Source of the DNA: Syntrophomonas sp.
Lineage (GTDB): Bacteria; Bacillota; Syntrophomonadia; Syntrophomonadales; Syntrophomonadaceae
DNA length: 64,000 nucleotides
Assembly (NCBI GenBank): GCA_016841245.1
Contig: JAENZN010000006.1
Coordinates: forward strand, 1 to 64,000
Reading direction: 5' to 3'
Shown in pieces: positions 14,633 to 23,825 of the stretch. The notes below the pieces were generated by a model. That model was not told where the DNA came from. It saw only the letters and a program-made list of their open reading frames with translations, and made no database searches. Both the position numbers and the translations under genes were made by a program. Each line of letters begins with the position of its first letter. The stretch's first letter is position 1.

Positions 14633-16913
14633 TTTGGTGCTTCATCATCATGAGCAGAAACGGCATTACCAGGTAAATGCTGGTAGTAGAAGCTGCTACA
14701 ATACCAGAATCATTTACGATTAAAGCCACCAATGCTGCAGTAACTATTCCAACAAAACCCTTAAGAATAATAGGGCGGCGGGTAAAGAGATCTTTCATGG
14801 CCCCTACCGGAAAATAAATAAATGTAGCCAGAACCAATAAAATTACTATAAATACCCGGCTCCAGATGGTGTATCTAATGAGTTTAATATTAACCTGCAG
14901 TTTACGCGTTATTATTGTGAGGGCTTCCTGCCAGCCTCCCCCCATGATCTGACTGGCTGCTCTGCCAATATGAGACTGGAGTTCGGGAGGGCGATTCATA
15001 TCATAATAACTAACACCGAGCACGGTCAGTATGATGATTCCTGCTATGCTCAAGTAACCTATGAAACTCAGTCTTATCTCGCTGAAGAGATATAAACTAA
15101 CCAGGAATGCCAACGGAGCTGTAATTACTCCATCTGATTGAGCTCCCAGGGAAGGCATGCCAATTAGATAACATTGGGCGAAAAAGAAAAGTGCAATACA
15201 CAATAATGTCCATTGATTTTTGCGTTTCTCATATAGAGCTGCTCCAGCGGCAATGGAGGCCCCGATTAATATTCCCATATATTCGTTGCCTATCCCATAA
15301 TAACGAGCTCCTGACATAGGATCATATCCCAAGACTGAACATTGAATCAAATGGGTGCCAGTTAAAACATCCATATCTAAAGCCAGTACGGTGACAATAC
15401 TCAGTACCACAAAAGCCAGAAACCCATTTCCCTTACACAATAAGAGGGATAGAAAAGTTAAGATAATTGTAGCCAGGATGGCTGCCATTATGTATAACCA
15501 GTCATAGGCCAGGTTTAACAGGCCCAGGAATAATAAAACCAGGGGAAAGCACACCATAGCTATGATTAGAGGCTGTAAAATGTACTGCAGCTTTTTGAAC
15601 TTCAGTATTATTATAGATGCAATTAATAATATGATAATCAGTGCTCCCACATAACCTTTTATCAAGGGTGTTCTTAAACGGCTGGTAGTACTGGTATGGT
15701 TGGCTAATTTCTGGGCTTCATTCAGGTTATCAATATTCTCCGCCGGTATACCCTGGATAGGTCGCCCTATCATTGAGTTATCAGTGTTTTTCAAATTGAA
15801 GAAGTTTAGAATGGTTGGAGCTATATCGGTATTGGCTATGATGTATTCACGCTGGGTGGCAGGAGATGTCAAATATCCCTTATTGATTCCAAAACCACTG
15901 GCAATTATAGGAGCGAAATTATTCTTGTTGACGGTCTCGGTCCGGGAACAAGAAGGACTAACTATAAGCAGTAAATCCCGGGAAGAGTCCATTTCATTAT
16001 TTATCCAGCCAGCAAAGGAATCTATTTCACCCAGTATCTGGCTTTTCTCGTTTTGAATCACTTCTTCGAAGGTGGGAGGCGAATTTTCCAGCCGAGCCAA
16101 ATCAGTCAGATCAAGTATTATCAGGTCGGATTTTTCTGTTGAAAGGACCGTCTGTTCTTTAAGGTATTCATAGTTAGTTTTATAACTTAATATGCTATCC
16201 TGAGGACTTAGACGGGTAGATCCCCCTACATCTCCTAAAGCTACTTGACCGCTGGCATCCATGCCCAGGGCTACTGCAGGACGCATTAATTCTATTCCGT
16301 TATCTGCATTTCCCAAAACACAAGTTGTAAATCCGTTATCAGCCAGTATCTGCCCCATAGCACCTGGGATAGTAGTCACACTTTCGCTTTTCATGCCCGT
16401 GAGTATATCCGGTAAATTTACCAGCAGGCAGCTACTATCTCCTGGTTCCCAGGAGGTCATGTTTTGATAAAAAACTGAAGCGATTTGATGCTGTTGAGGA
16501 ACCATTTCATCTTTATTAAATCCCATCAATCCACTTTTGTTGGTACGAGCCAGATTTCCTGACCCAATAGTAAGGTAGGTATTCATAGTATTGTATCCTT
16601 TGAGGGTACGGGTACTGCAAAGACCAACTGCTCCCTTATCTATTATTTCTGTCAGTTGGGGGGTAGTGGCTATATTAATATCATTAATAGAAAGTTTATC
16701 TATCACCAGCAGATACACCTGACCGGTTTTCTGCTGCTCAGGTACCGATGCGTATAAAGGTGATAGGAGAGGAATTATAAATAAAAGTATAACTGCCATG
16801 CTAAGTACAATCTGCCGCCAGCAGCTTTTTATTTTAGTGGAGTTTAATGTTAAATTTATAAAATTGCTATTTTTTGGTCCTGGTCGGAATAGTAAAAAAA
16901 ACATCTTTTCCAT
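14628..16913 (-). CDS. Membrane protein with alkaline-phosphatase-like domain
   Basis: A 761-residue membrane protein of unknown role. After one N-terminal membrane segment, residues of about 60-420 resemble the extracellular alkaline phosphatase/sulfatase fold: VYLLVIDKLSINDI near the start, a TRTLKGYNTMNTY segment, and NTDIAPTILNFF near its end, a typical superfamily motif. The C-terminal half has about ten membrane helices with the conserved-looking ARYYGIGNEYMG and SLGAQSDG. The frame opens at 16952, but ATG 16913 has AGAGGAG six bases upstream. A single gene on the minus strand; substrate unknown, cell-envelope polymer processing is a guess. Confidence 0.65.
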   Translation of the reverse strand: MEKMFFLLFRPGPKNSNFINLTLNSTKIKSCWRQIVLSMAVILLFIIPLLSPLYASVPEQQKTGQVYLLVIDKLSINDINIATTPQLTEIIDKGAVGLCSTRTLKGYNTMNTYLTIGSGNLARTNKSGLMGFNKDEMVPQQHQIASVFYQNMTSWEPGDSSCLLVNLPDILTGMKSESVTTIPGAMGQILADNGFTTCVLGNADNGIELMRPAVALGMDASGQVALGDVGGSTRLSPQDSILSYKTNYEYLKEQTVLSTEKSDLIILDLTDLARLENSPPTFEEVIQNEKSQILGEIDSFAGWINNEMDSSRDLLLIVSPSCSRTETVNKNNFAPIIASGFGINKGYLTSPATQREYIIANTDIAPTILNFFNLKNTDNSMIGRPIQGIPAENIDNLNEAQKLANHTSTTSRLRTPLIKGYVGALIIILLIASIIILKFKKLQYILQPLIIAMVCFPLVLLFLGLLNLAYDWLYIMAAILATIILTFLSLLLCKGNGFLAFVVLSIVTVLALDMDVLTGTHLIQCSVLGYDPMSGARYYGIGNEYMGILIGASIAAGAALYEKRKNQWTLLCIALFFFAQCYLIGMPSLGAQSDGVITAPLAFLVSLYLFSEIRLSFIGYLSIAGIIILTVLGVSYYDMNRPPELQSHIGRAASQIMGGGWQEALTIITRKLQVNIKLIRYTIWSRVFIVILLVLATFIYFPVGAMKDLFTRRPIILKGFVGIVTAALVALIVNDSGIVAASTTSIYLVMPFLLMMMKHQT

Positions 16914-17157
16914 AGAAACTCCTCTGCAGCTGATATTAATAATTTTGCTCACTTCTTATATATTCTAGTATAAAAATACCATATTGGCTAAAAAAATATG
17001 GCGGTTCCTATTTGAATAAGGAATTACATAAAATAATAAAACATTTATAAATCCCGGTATACAAAAAAATGCATACTACAGTAATTAAGAAATATTTGTT
17101 TTAATTATGCTATATCAGGGATATTTAATGGAATTTCAAGAAAAATAGAGTCATTTA
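16914..17157. other. AT-rich divergent intergenic region
   Basis: No gene seen. CCATATT (16979-16985) and AATATGG (16995-17001) form a seven-base inverted repeat close to the start of the minus-strand membrane protein gene and could be an operator. Confidence 0.35.
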
Positions 17158-17185
17158 TTGACATGCAGCAGAAATATGCTAAAAT
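17158..17185 (+). promoter_or_regulatory. Promoter of speD
   Basis: A perfect TTGACA (17158-17163) and TAAAAT (17180-17185) are 16 bases apart, 85 bases before the speD start codon. Confidence 0.65.
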
Positions 17186-17269
17186 TCTACATGTGCAAAT
17201 AACAGAGAAGTTCATAGTGAATGAAAGGGAGGTTTGGGAAATTAAAAAAAACAGAGGGAGGCGGTATTA

Positions 17270-17650
17270 TTGCAGTCTTTAGGGCGTCATGTACTTGCCG
17301 AGGTGTACGGATGTCGGTTTGATGTGTTAAATGATATCCGGCAGGTCGAGGCTATCATGGTTAACGCTGCTTTGGAGGCTGGCGCTGAAGTCAGAGAAGT
17401 CGTATTTCACAAGTTCAGCCCGCAGGGCGTAAGTGGAGTAGTTGTGATTTCAGAGTCCCATCTGGCGATTCATACCTGGCCCGAATTGGGGTATGCAGCT
17501 GTGGATGTCTTCACATGTGGGGATTCAGTTAATCCATGGGATGCATGTAAATATCTCCAGGAAAAATTTGGAGCAGATTACGTGGATGCTTCCGAAGTTA
17601 AACGGGGATTAATTACAAAACAGGAAGAGCGTCTGGCGGTAAATATTTAG
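17270..17650 (+). CDS. speD: S-adenosylmethionine decarboxylase proenzyme
   Basis: Makes decarboxylated S-adenosylmethionine, the aminopropyl donor for SpeE. The 126-residue proenzyme is the short bacterial/archaeal type; the self-cleavage motif is [12 protein letters not shown], where the second serine becomes the pyruvoyl group, followed by the acid/base region VDVFTCGD. It starts at TTG 17270 after AGGGAGGCGG. It stands alone, about 9 kb from the rest of the polyamine genes, with its own promoter and terminator. Confidence 0.94.
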   Translation: MQSLGRHVLAEVYGCRFDVLNDIRQVEAIMVNAALEAGAEVREVVFHKFSPQGVSGVVVISESHLAIHTWPELGYAAVDVFTCGDSVNPWDACKYLQEKFGADYVDASEVKRGLITKQEERLAVNI

Positions 17651-17710
17651 GAGGGATACTATTTTAGTAGACCGATGTAGGTTTAGATATAGTTTTAACT
17701 ATCACTAATG

Positions 17711-17752
17711 AGCCTTACTTGAATTTAATGACTGCAAGTAAGGCTTGTTTTT
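17711..17752 (+). terminator. Terminator of speD
   Basis: AGCCTTACTTG (17711-17721) and CAAGTAAGGCT (17735-17745) form an 11-base stem followed by TGTTTTT. The rest of 17753-17990 shows no gene; TATAAT at 17814-17819 may start the next transcript. Confidence 0.85.
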
Positions 17753-17991
17753 ATGGTAGCTTTTTCCCTGATCAGACAATAAAAAATTTTGTAAGAAGAT
17801 AGGAATTTTCCTATATAATATAAATAAGTAAAATGAAAGTTAGGCTGGCTAATGATAATGAATATCAATAGCACCTAGGTTTTACCCAGGAAGAAAATAC
17901 ATGGAGAAGATTTAGGCGGTCAGCTATAAAATAGATATAGAGGGTTAACAGGAGAGGGAAAGAACAATAGGAGGATCTGAGGGGGATATTT

Positions 17992-18738
17992 ATGGTTTTT
18001 CAATTTACTAGGGATTTGAGTTCTGAATTACTAGATATGGATGAGGTGTTTAAAGCAAGTATACTGCCCTGGTGGCAGGAAATACAGACCTACCTGGAAT
18101 TAATAAGATTAGATCATACATGGAGAACACTCCCGGCAGTTGTGTTCAGTATATACCGGAGCACAGGATTAAATCGAGAATTTTGTATATCAATGGCTAA
18201 TATTTTTAAAATTCTTTATTTATCGGTTTTTATTCATGAATTAATTAAGGATGATAATGAAGGACAAGAATATAATCAGGATATGCAGTTTTCAATATTG
18301 ATAGGCGATTATATGTTTGGCCGTATCTTAGCGTTGCTTATTGAGGCAGAAGCGGACATGTTATTACCTATATTTGCGGATATGATATGTGAAATTAATG
18401 AAGGAATGGTGAACAGGTATAAACTTGGTGGGAGCCAGGAGAAGTTTGTAGAGAGTACCAGAGCCTCATTATATAAAAATGCATTTTTAACTGCAGCCAA
18501 TTGTGCAGGGAAAAATGTTGAAGAACAAGAATTTTACAGACAGGCGGGTTATAAGCTGGGGATGGCCATAGAATTCTTCAAAGAAGAAGTATTGCGAGAA
18601 GAAGCTTTATCCTGTCTGGAAGCGAGTGAAAAATTATTGAACCCTGGCCAGGGAGGTAGAATTCGTACATTAATGGAACCTATTTATGAGGAAATGCGGA
18701 GCCTTCTTTCTGCTGGCAGCAAACTGGCTGCAGTATAG
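17992..18738 (+). CDS. Degenerate polyprenyl synthase homologue
   Basis: A 248-residue protein that aligns by eye with the polyprenyl diphosphate synthase at 21844: FIHELIKDDNEG corresponds to LVHDDVIDNSNL, LIGDYMFGRILAL to NAGNYILARALAL, and GYKLGMAIEFFKEEVLREE to GYYLGMAFQVTDDILDFVADE. Both Asp-rich metal-binding motifs are lost, so it is unlikely to catalyse chain elongation. It precedes the menaquinone genes ubiD-ubiA-ubiX. A non-catalytic subunit comparable to the small subunit of heterodimeric heptaprenyl synthases is a reasonable guess. GGGGG precedes the ATG. Confidence 0.6.
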   Translation: MVFQFTRDLSSELLDMDEVFKASILPWWQEIQTYLELIRLDHTWRTLPAVVFSIYRSTGLNREFCISMANIFKILYLSVFIHELIKDDNEGQEYNQDMQFSILIGDYMFGRILALLIEAEADMLLPIFADMICEINEGMVNRYKLGGSQEKFVESTRASLYKNAFLTAANCAGKNVEEQEFYRQAGYKLGMAIEFFKEEVLREEALSCLEASEKLLNPGQGGRIRTLMEPIYEEMRSLLSAGSKLAAV

Positions 18739-18795
18739 AATAATAAATATGCAGTTGGTGACCGAAATTTATTGTAGATTAATCCTTTTATGAAT

Positions 18796-18825
18796 GGCAG
18801 GCTTGGAACAAGCATGCCGTTTATT
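18796..18825 (+). terminator. Hairpin between prenyl synthase homologue and ubiD
   Basis: GGCAGGCTTG (18796-18805) pairs with CAAGCATGCC (18809-18818) with one mismatch and a GAA loop, followed by GTTTATT. Probably a weak terminator. Confidence 0.5.
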
Positions 18826-18855
18826 ATGCAAACAGATTAGTATGGGGGGATAACT

Positions 18856-20304
18856 GTGGCGTATAAGGACTTGCAGGAATTTATCCAAGTATTGGAGAAT
18901 AATGAAGAATTAATACGCATTAGTACTGAGGTTGATCCGGAGTTAGAAATTACGGAAATTACCGATCGAGTCAGTAAAATATTGGGACCGGCCTTGCTGT
19001 TTGAAAATGTAAAAGGATCTGATATGCCGGTATTAATAAACGCATATGGCAGCAGAACCCGTATGGCCTTAAGCCTGGGTGTTCAGAACCTGGATGATAT
19101 AGCTGCCGAAATTTTGGAATTCATACAAATTGCAGATAATGTACCTGCTTCAATGCTTGATAAGGTTAAAATACTCCCCCGCCTGGCTCAGATATCCTCT
19201 TATATGCCCAAAATGGTCAAAAACGGGTCCTGCCAGGAAGTAGTGGATCATAATCCTTCCCTGGATAATTTGCCGGTTTTAAAATGCTGGCCGGAAGATG
19301 CCGGACGATTTATTACTCTGCCTCAGGTTTACACTAAAAATCCTGAAAACGGCAAGAGAAATTGCGGCATGTACCGCCTGCAGGTATTTGATGCCAGGAC
19401 TACCGGTATGCACTGGCATATCCATCATGATGGAGCAGATAATTATCGGAAGAATTGTGAATTGGGTAAGCCTACCGAGGTTGCTGTAGCCCTGGGTGGT
19501 GATCCGGCCATAGCTTATGCTGCTACTGCTCCTCTGCCCAAGGATATCGACGAATTAATATTCGCCGGATTTTTAAGGAAAAAACCGGTAGAATTGGTTA
19601 AGTGCAAAACTGTTGATCTGGAAGTGCCGGCAGATGCGGAGATAGTAATCGAAGGACACGTTGATCCGAGCGAGCGAAGAATTGAAGGGCCATTTGGCGA
19701 CCATACCGGGTACTACTCACTGGCAGGTGAGTATCCGGTTTTTCATATTAACTGCATTACTCACAAGAAAAATGCAGTTTATCCCACCACCATTGTAGGT
19801 AAGCCTCCCCAGGAGGATTGTTATATGGCCTTGGCTACTGAACGCATATTTCTGCCATTGTTGAAGTTCCAGCTTCCTGAAGTTATCGATATGCACTTAC
19901 CTATGGAAGGAGTTTTTCACAACTGTGTGCTGCTTTCTATTAAAAAGAGTTTCCCCGGGCATGCCAGGAAAATAATGAGTTCTCTCTGGGGGATGGGACA
20001 GATGATGTTTGCTAAATTTATCATAGTGGTTGATGAAGACGTTAATGTTCAAAATGTTTCTGAAGTGATGTGGAAAGTATTTAATAATGTCGATCCGCGG
20101 CGAGATACGATGATAGTTGACGGTCCGCTGGAAGTTTTGGACCATTCCGCTCCGCTGCCATTACTTGGTTCCAAAATGGGTATCGATGCCACCAGGAAAT
20201 TCCCAGAAGAGGGACATAATCGGGAGTGGCCCAAGGATATAGCTATGAGCGAGAATATCATTGAAATGGTGAATAAAAAATGGAGCGAATATGGGATTGA
20301 CTAA
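18856..20304 (+). CDS. ubiD: UbiD-family decarboxylase (menaquinone synthesis)
   Basis: A 482-residue prenylated-FMN-dependent decarboxylase. Family landmarks include MYRLQVFDARTTGMHWHIHHDG (flavin and metal site region), the ERRIEGPFGDHTGYYS motif with the catalytic Glu-Arg-Glu type residues, and PPQEDCYMALATERIF. Its cofactor maker UbiX is encoded in the same run. With UbiA between them this is the set used for late menaquinone steps, either as MqnL/MqnP/MqnM of the futalosine route or the older assignment; the early genes are not in the window. It starts at GTG 18856 and overlaps ubiA by 14 bases. Confidence 0.88.
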   Translation: MAYKDLQEFIQVLENNEELIRISTEVDPELEITEITDRVSKILGPALLFENVKGSDMPVLINAYGSRTRMALSLGVQNLDDIAAEILEFIQIADNVPASMLDKVKILPRLAQISSYMPKMVKNGSCQEVVDHNPSLDNLPVLKCWPEDAGRFITLPQVYTKNPENGKRNCGMYRLQVFDARTTGMHWHIHHDGADNYRKNCELGKPTEVAVALGGDPAIAYAATAPLPKDIDELIFAGFLRKKPVELVKCKTVDLEVPADAEIVIEGHVDPSERRIEGPFGDHTGYYSLAGEYPVFHINCITHKKNAVYPTTIVGKPPQEDCYMALATERIFLPLLKFQLPEVIDMHLPMEGVFHNCVLLSIKKSFPGHARKIMSSLWGMGQMMFAKFIIVVDEDVNVQNVSEVMWKVFNNVDPRRDTMIVDGPLEVLDHSAPLPLLGSKMGIDATRKFPEEGHNREWPKDIAMSENIIEMVNKKWSEYGID

Positions 20305-21145
20305 AATAGGCAATTTTTTTAAATTAATAGACTTCAACCATACTCTTTTTGGATTGCCATTTGCATATTTAGGTGCTTTTTTGGCCGTTGGAGGTATACC
20401 GACTTTTTACCAGTTATTATGGATTACGGTAGCTATGATAGCCGCCCGTACTGCTGCCCTTTGTTTAAATCGTCTGATTGACAGGCACATCGATAAAGCC
20501 AATCCCCGTACTTCGGGATGGATCTTGCCATCTGGGCAGCTATCCATACCCTTAATCTGGCTAATGGTTTTCTTCTTCCTGTTCTGGCTGTTTTTTGCAG
20601 CAGCCAAACTCAATTTGTTATGTTTGAAACTTGCTCCCCTGGCTGTGATAGTCCTGTGGGGCTATTCTTATACCAAACGTTTTACCTGGTGGTGTCATCT
20701 GATATTAGGTATGGCTATAGGAACGGGTACAGTCGGAGCCTGGATTGCTGTTTCGGGTACCTTTGAGTGGTATCCTATAGTACTGGGCATGGCAGTTGCT
20801 TGCTGGATAGCTGGCTTCGATACCATGTACGCTTGTCAGGATATTGAGTTTGACAGAAACAAGCATCTTTATTCTATCCCGGCTCGCTTTGGCGAAATAG
20901 GTGCCTTAAGGTTTTCGGCTATATTTCATTTTTTTACCCTGTTGTTTTTGTTTGTCAATGGAATAATTATGGATCTGGGTGTCTATTATTACCTGGGGGT
21001 AGTTTTTACTGCAGTGATACTCACCTATGAACATATAATCGTTAAACCGGGAAATTTGAGTCGGGTTAACTTTGCGTCTTTCAAGATAAATCATTATGTC
21101 GGACTTATAATATTTGCAACTACGTTAATGGACATACTAATATAA
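20291..21145 (+). CDS. ubiA: UbiA-family prenyltransferase (menaquinone synthesis)
   Basis: A 284-residue membrane prenyltransferase with about eight hydrophobic segments. The two Asp-rich motifs of the family are present as NRLIDRHIDKANPRT (about 56-70) and DTMYACQDIEFDRNKHLYSIP (about 175-195). It would attach the polyprenyl tail to the aromatic precursor (MqnP-like when paired with the futalosine pathway). The start overlaps ubiD by 14 bases, so the two are translationally linked. Confidence 0.88.
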   Translation: MGLTKIGNFFKLIDFNHTLFGLPFAYLGAFLAVGGIPTFYQLLWITVAMIAARTAALCLNRLIDRHIDKANPRTSGWILPSGQLSIPLIWLMVFFFLFWLFFAAAKLNLLCLKLAPLAVIVLWGYSYTKRFTWWCHLILGMAIGTGTVGAWIAVSGTFEWYPIVLGMAVACWIAGFDTMYACQDIEFDRNKHLYSIPARFGEIGALRFSAIFHFFTLLFLFVNGIIMDLGVYYYLGVVFTAVILTYEHIIVKPGNLSRVNFASFKINHYVGLIIFATTLMDILI

Positions 21146-21177
21146 ACTTTTATTGAGAGTGAACATGGGGGATAAAA

Positions 21178-21759
21178 TTGGGGAAGTATATTGTAGCTAT
21201 AAGCGGTGCCAGCGGGGCAGCTTACGCTATCAAATTGCTGAGGGAATTACTGGTGCGGGATAATGAATTACATGTACTGGTGAGTGAGCCGGCCTGGCTG
21301 GTGATTAAACATGAGTTAGGCTGGGATTTAAATGATTCGGTTGAAAAGACCTTTAGAAATTATCTGCCAGAGGGAAATATGTATTTTTATGATAATAATG
21401 ATATTGCGGCTCCATTAGCCAGCGGTTCATTTATTACAGATGCTATGATGATAATTCCTTGCAGTATGGCTTGTGTTTCAGGAATAGCGGCAGGAAGTGC
21501 CAGAAATTTAATGGAAAGAACAGCAGATGTAATGTTAAAAGAAAAGCGGCCATTAATATTGGTGCCCCGGGAAACTCCATTAAATTCAATTCACCTGCGT
21601 AATATGTTAAGTTTATCTGATCTGGGGGTGCACATTATTCCTGCTATGCCTGCTTTTTATCATAAGCCTGAGACTGTAGAGGATATGGTAAATTTTGTAG
21701 TAGGTAAGGTAATGGATTCACTAAATATATCCCATAATATTTTTAACAGATATGAGTAA
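21178..21759 (+). CDS. ubiX: Flavin prenyltransferase UbiX
   Basis: A 193-residue flavin prenyltransferase that makes prenylated FMN for the UbiD decarboxylase. The N-terminal AISGASGAAYAIKLL nucleotide-binding loop, the IIPCSMACVSGIAAGSARNLMERTADVMLKE stretch (conserved serines and Arg) and LVPRETPLNSIHLRNM are diagnostic. It starts at TTG 21178 with GGGGG six bases upstream, 32 bases after ubiA. Confidence 0.92.
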   Translation: MGKYIVAISGASGAAYAIKLLRELLVRDNELHVLVSEPAWLVIKHELGWDLNDSVEKTFRNYLPEGNMYFYDNNDIAAPLASGSFITDAMMIIPCSMACVSGIAAGSARNLMERTADVMLKEKRPLILVPRETPLNSIHLRNMLSLSDLGVHIIPAMPAFYHKPETVEDMVNFVVGKVMDSLNISHNIFNRYE

Positions 21760-21784
21760 AACAAACAGGTAAAACAAGAATTGA

Positions 21785-21813
21785 TTGGAATCTGTTAGAA
21801 TTAGCTATATAAT
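21785..21813 (+). promoter_or_regulatory. Promoter before the polyprenyl synthase gene
   Basis: TTGGAA (21785-21790) and a perfect TATAAT (21808-21813) are 17 bases apart, 30 bases before ATG 21844. It suggests independent transcription from the ubi genes. Confidence 0.5.
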
Positions 21814-21843
21814 ATATGTTAATTCGCATTGGAGAGGGAAACC

Positions 21844-22812
21844 ATGCAGCATAAACAAATGTTCAACCCTATTGCCAGGGAACTGGAAATGGTGGAAAAC
21901 AATTTAAGTCAAAATATAAATTCTGATGTTGATGTTTTAAACCAGGCTTCTATGCATTTAGTTAAAGCGGGCGGGAAACGAATAAGGCCGGCCTTCGTAT
22001 TGCTGGCAGCCAGATGTTTCGTGAATAACCTGGAGAGTGTCATTACTCTGGCTACTGCCCTGGAACTGATCCATTTGGCTTCACTGGTTCATGATGATGT
22101 GATAGACAATTCTAATCTGCGCAGGGGCACTTATACTGTAAAACATGAGTGGGGAAATCGTGTTTCTATCAATGCAGGAAATTATATTTTAGCTCGTGCC
22201 CTGGCATTAAGTTCTTCCTATGATAGAAAAGATATTCTTGAGGTGCTGGCTGATGCTAGTATGAGAATTTGTGAAGGCGAAATATATCAGATGGTGAGTT
22301 CTTATAACGTAGATGTAGGGCTTAAGAACTATTTGCGCAGAATAGAACGCAAAACGGCCTTATTAATATCTGTAAGCTGCAAGCTTGGTGCCATGATTGG
22401 CAATGCCTCACCAGAACAGGTCAGAGCCCTGGAGCGTTATGGATATTATCTGGGGATGGCATTTCAGGTAACCGATGATATCCTGGATTTTGTGGCAGAT
22501 GAAGATGTATTAGGCAAACCTACCGGCAGTGATGTCAGGCAGGGAGTTATTACCCTGCCGGCCATATATGCTTTGCATCACAGCCCTCATAAGCAGGAAT
22601 TAAAAAGATTATTAGCTTCTCCTGCCAGGTGTGCTGCAAATTATGAGCAGATATTGGAGATTATTATAGATTCGGATGGAATTGACTATGCTTATTTTGT
22701 TACCGAACATTTTGCTCGTAAAGCCAGAAAACAGTTAAATTATCTGCCCGATAAGCCGGTAAAAGAGACCTTATTTGAAATAGCAGATTTTATGCCGGCC
22801 CGTGAGTATTAG
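21844..22812 (+). CDS. hepT: Polyprenyl diphosphate synthase
   Basis: A 322-residue trans-prenyl synthase that would build the menaquinone side chain. First Asp-rich motif: LVHDDVIDN; second: TDDILDFVADED; the GGKRIRPAFVLLAA motif lies near the N-terminus. The frame opens with a TTG at 21829, but ATG 21844 has GAGAGGG at good spacing and fits the family start. Chain length cannot be read with certainty; hepta- or octaprenyl is typical. The degenerate homologue at 17992 may be its partner, in which case hepT/hepS is the right pair of names. Confidence 0.85.
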   Translation: MQHKQMFNPIARELEMVENNLSQNINSDVDVLNQASMHLVKAGGKRIRPAFVLLAARCFVNNLESVITLATALELIHLASLVHDDVIDNSNLRRGTYTVKHEWGNRVSINAGNYILARALALSSSYDRKDILEVLADASMRICEGEIYQMVSSYNVDVGLKNYLRRIERKTALLISVSCKLGAMIGNASPEQVRALERYGYYLGMAFQVTDDILDFVADEDVLGKPTGSDVRQGVITLPAIYALHHSPHKQELKRLLASPARCAANYEQILEIIIDSDGIDYAYFVTEHFARKARKQLNYLPDKPVKETLFEIADFMPAREY

Positions 22813-22861
22813 CTCAAGAATAATAAGCAGCCTGTAATCAGGTTATATTGGGGGGAAATTT

Positions 22862-23656
22862 GTGGCATTCAGAGATTTATCACCAGAAGACAAACAGACT
22901 ATTCTACAGCATTTGGAAGATCTTCGCAAAGCGTTAATAATTAGTATAATAGCAATAATTGTTGCGGCGGTTGCTTCGTTTTCCTTCAATGAGCAGATCC
23001 TGGCTATAATTACCTCGCCTTTAACCAGCCTGGACGAGAATCTTGTGGTCACCGGGGTTACAGAAGCATTTTTTGTTAAGTTAAAGCTGGCTTTCCTTTC
23101 TGGTTTTATCATAGCTTCCCCTATTGTTTTATGGTCCTTCTGGAGTTTTTTCAAACCGGCCTTGTATCCTTCGGAAAGAAAGTATATATATGTATTGCTG
23201 CCCGTAAGTATGCTTCTTTTTGCGGGAGGGGTTCTGTTTTCGTATTTTGGCATATTGCATCTGGTTTTGAAGTTCTTTATCTATATTGCCGGGGATACCC
23301 TGGAGACCATGTTTAAAGTAGACCAGTACGTTGCCTTTGTGCTGGCATTTACCATCCCCTTTGGGATGGTTTTTGAACTGCCGGTAGTAGTCTACTTCCT
23401 GACCATAATAGGTGTAATAAAATATGAAATGTTGGCCAGCAACCGTAAATATGCTTTGTTGGTTATAGTAATTCTGGCTGCTGCACTGACTCCTGGTCCA
23501 GACCCGGTATCTCAGATGATGATGGCTGGGCCGGTATACCTCTTATTTGAGATTAGTATATGGATATCGAAATGGGCAGGCAGAAAAAAACGGGCCGCCA
23601 GAGAAGCTGAGGAAAACAATGGAGAAAATAATGGTAAAAGTGATGATTTAAAATAA
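22862..23656 (+). CDS. tatC: Sec-independent protein translocase TatC
   Basis: A 264-residue integral membrane protein with six helices, the receptor of the twin-arginine export system. The N-terminal LEDLRKALIIS segment corresponds to the conserved HLxELRxR region, and FEFE-like elements and FKPALYPSERKY are family features. It starts at GTG 22862 after GGGGGG. The C-terminal tail is charged (KKRAAREAEENNGENNGK). A TatA gene follows 170 bases downstream; no TatB is seen, which is normal for Firmicutes. Confidence 0.92.
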   Translation: MAFRDLSPEDKQTILQHLEDLRKALIISIIAIIVAAVASFSFNEQILAIITSPLTSLDENLVVTGVTEAFFVKLKLAFLSGFIIASPIVLWSFWSFFKPALYPSERKYIYVLLPVSMLLFAGGVLFSYFGILHLVLKFFIYIAGDTLETMFKVDQYVAFVLAFTIPFGMVFELPVVVYFLTIIGVIKYEMLASNRKYALLVIVILAAALTPGPDPVSQMMMAGPVYLLFEISIWISKWAGRKKRAAREAEENNGENNGKSDDLK

Positions 23657-23825
23657 TTATTGCTGCTGGATGGTAAGTTAGGGATCGGGTCTTAATTCTT
23701 TACAAAAGAAGGCCTTTTTGTCATAATAGCAATATATATGGGGAAGGTATTTAAATAAAAAACCAAGCATATCAGTCATATAACATATAGATGCCGAAAC
23801 ATTCGAAGTAAAGGAGGGGAATGCC

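Noticed and set aside
17221-17325. Short frame (about 34 codons) overlapping the start of speD, possible leader peptide like eukaryotic AdoMetDC uORFs
   Set aside because: It has no ribosome site of its own and its sequence is explained by the two GGGAGG motifs and the speD coding sequence.
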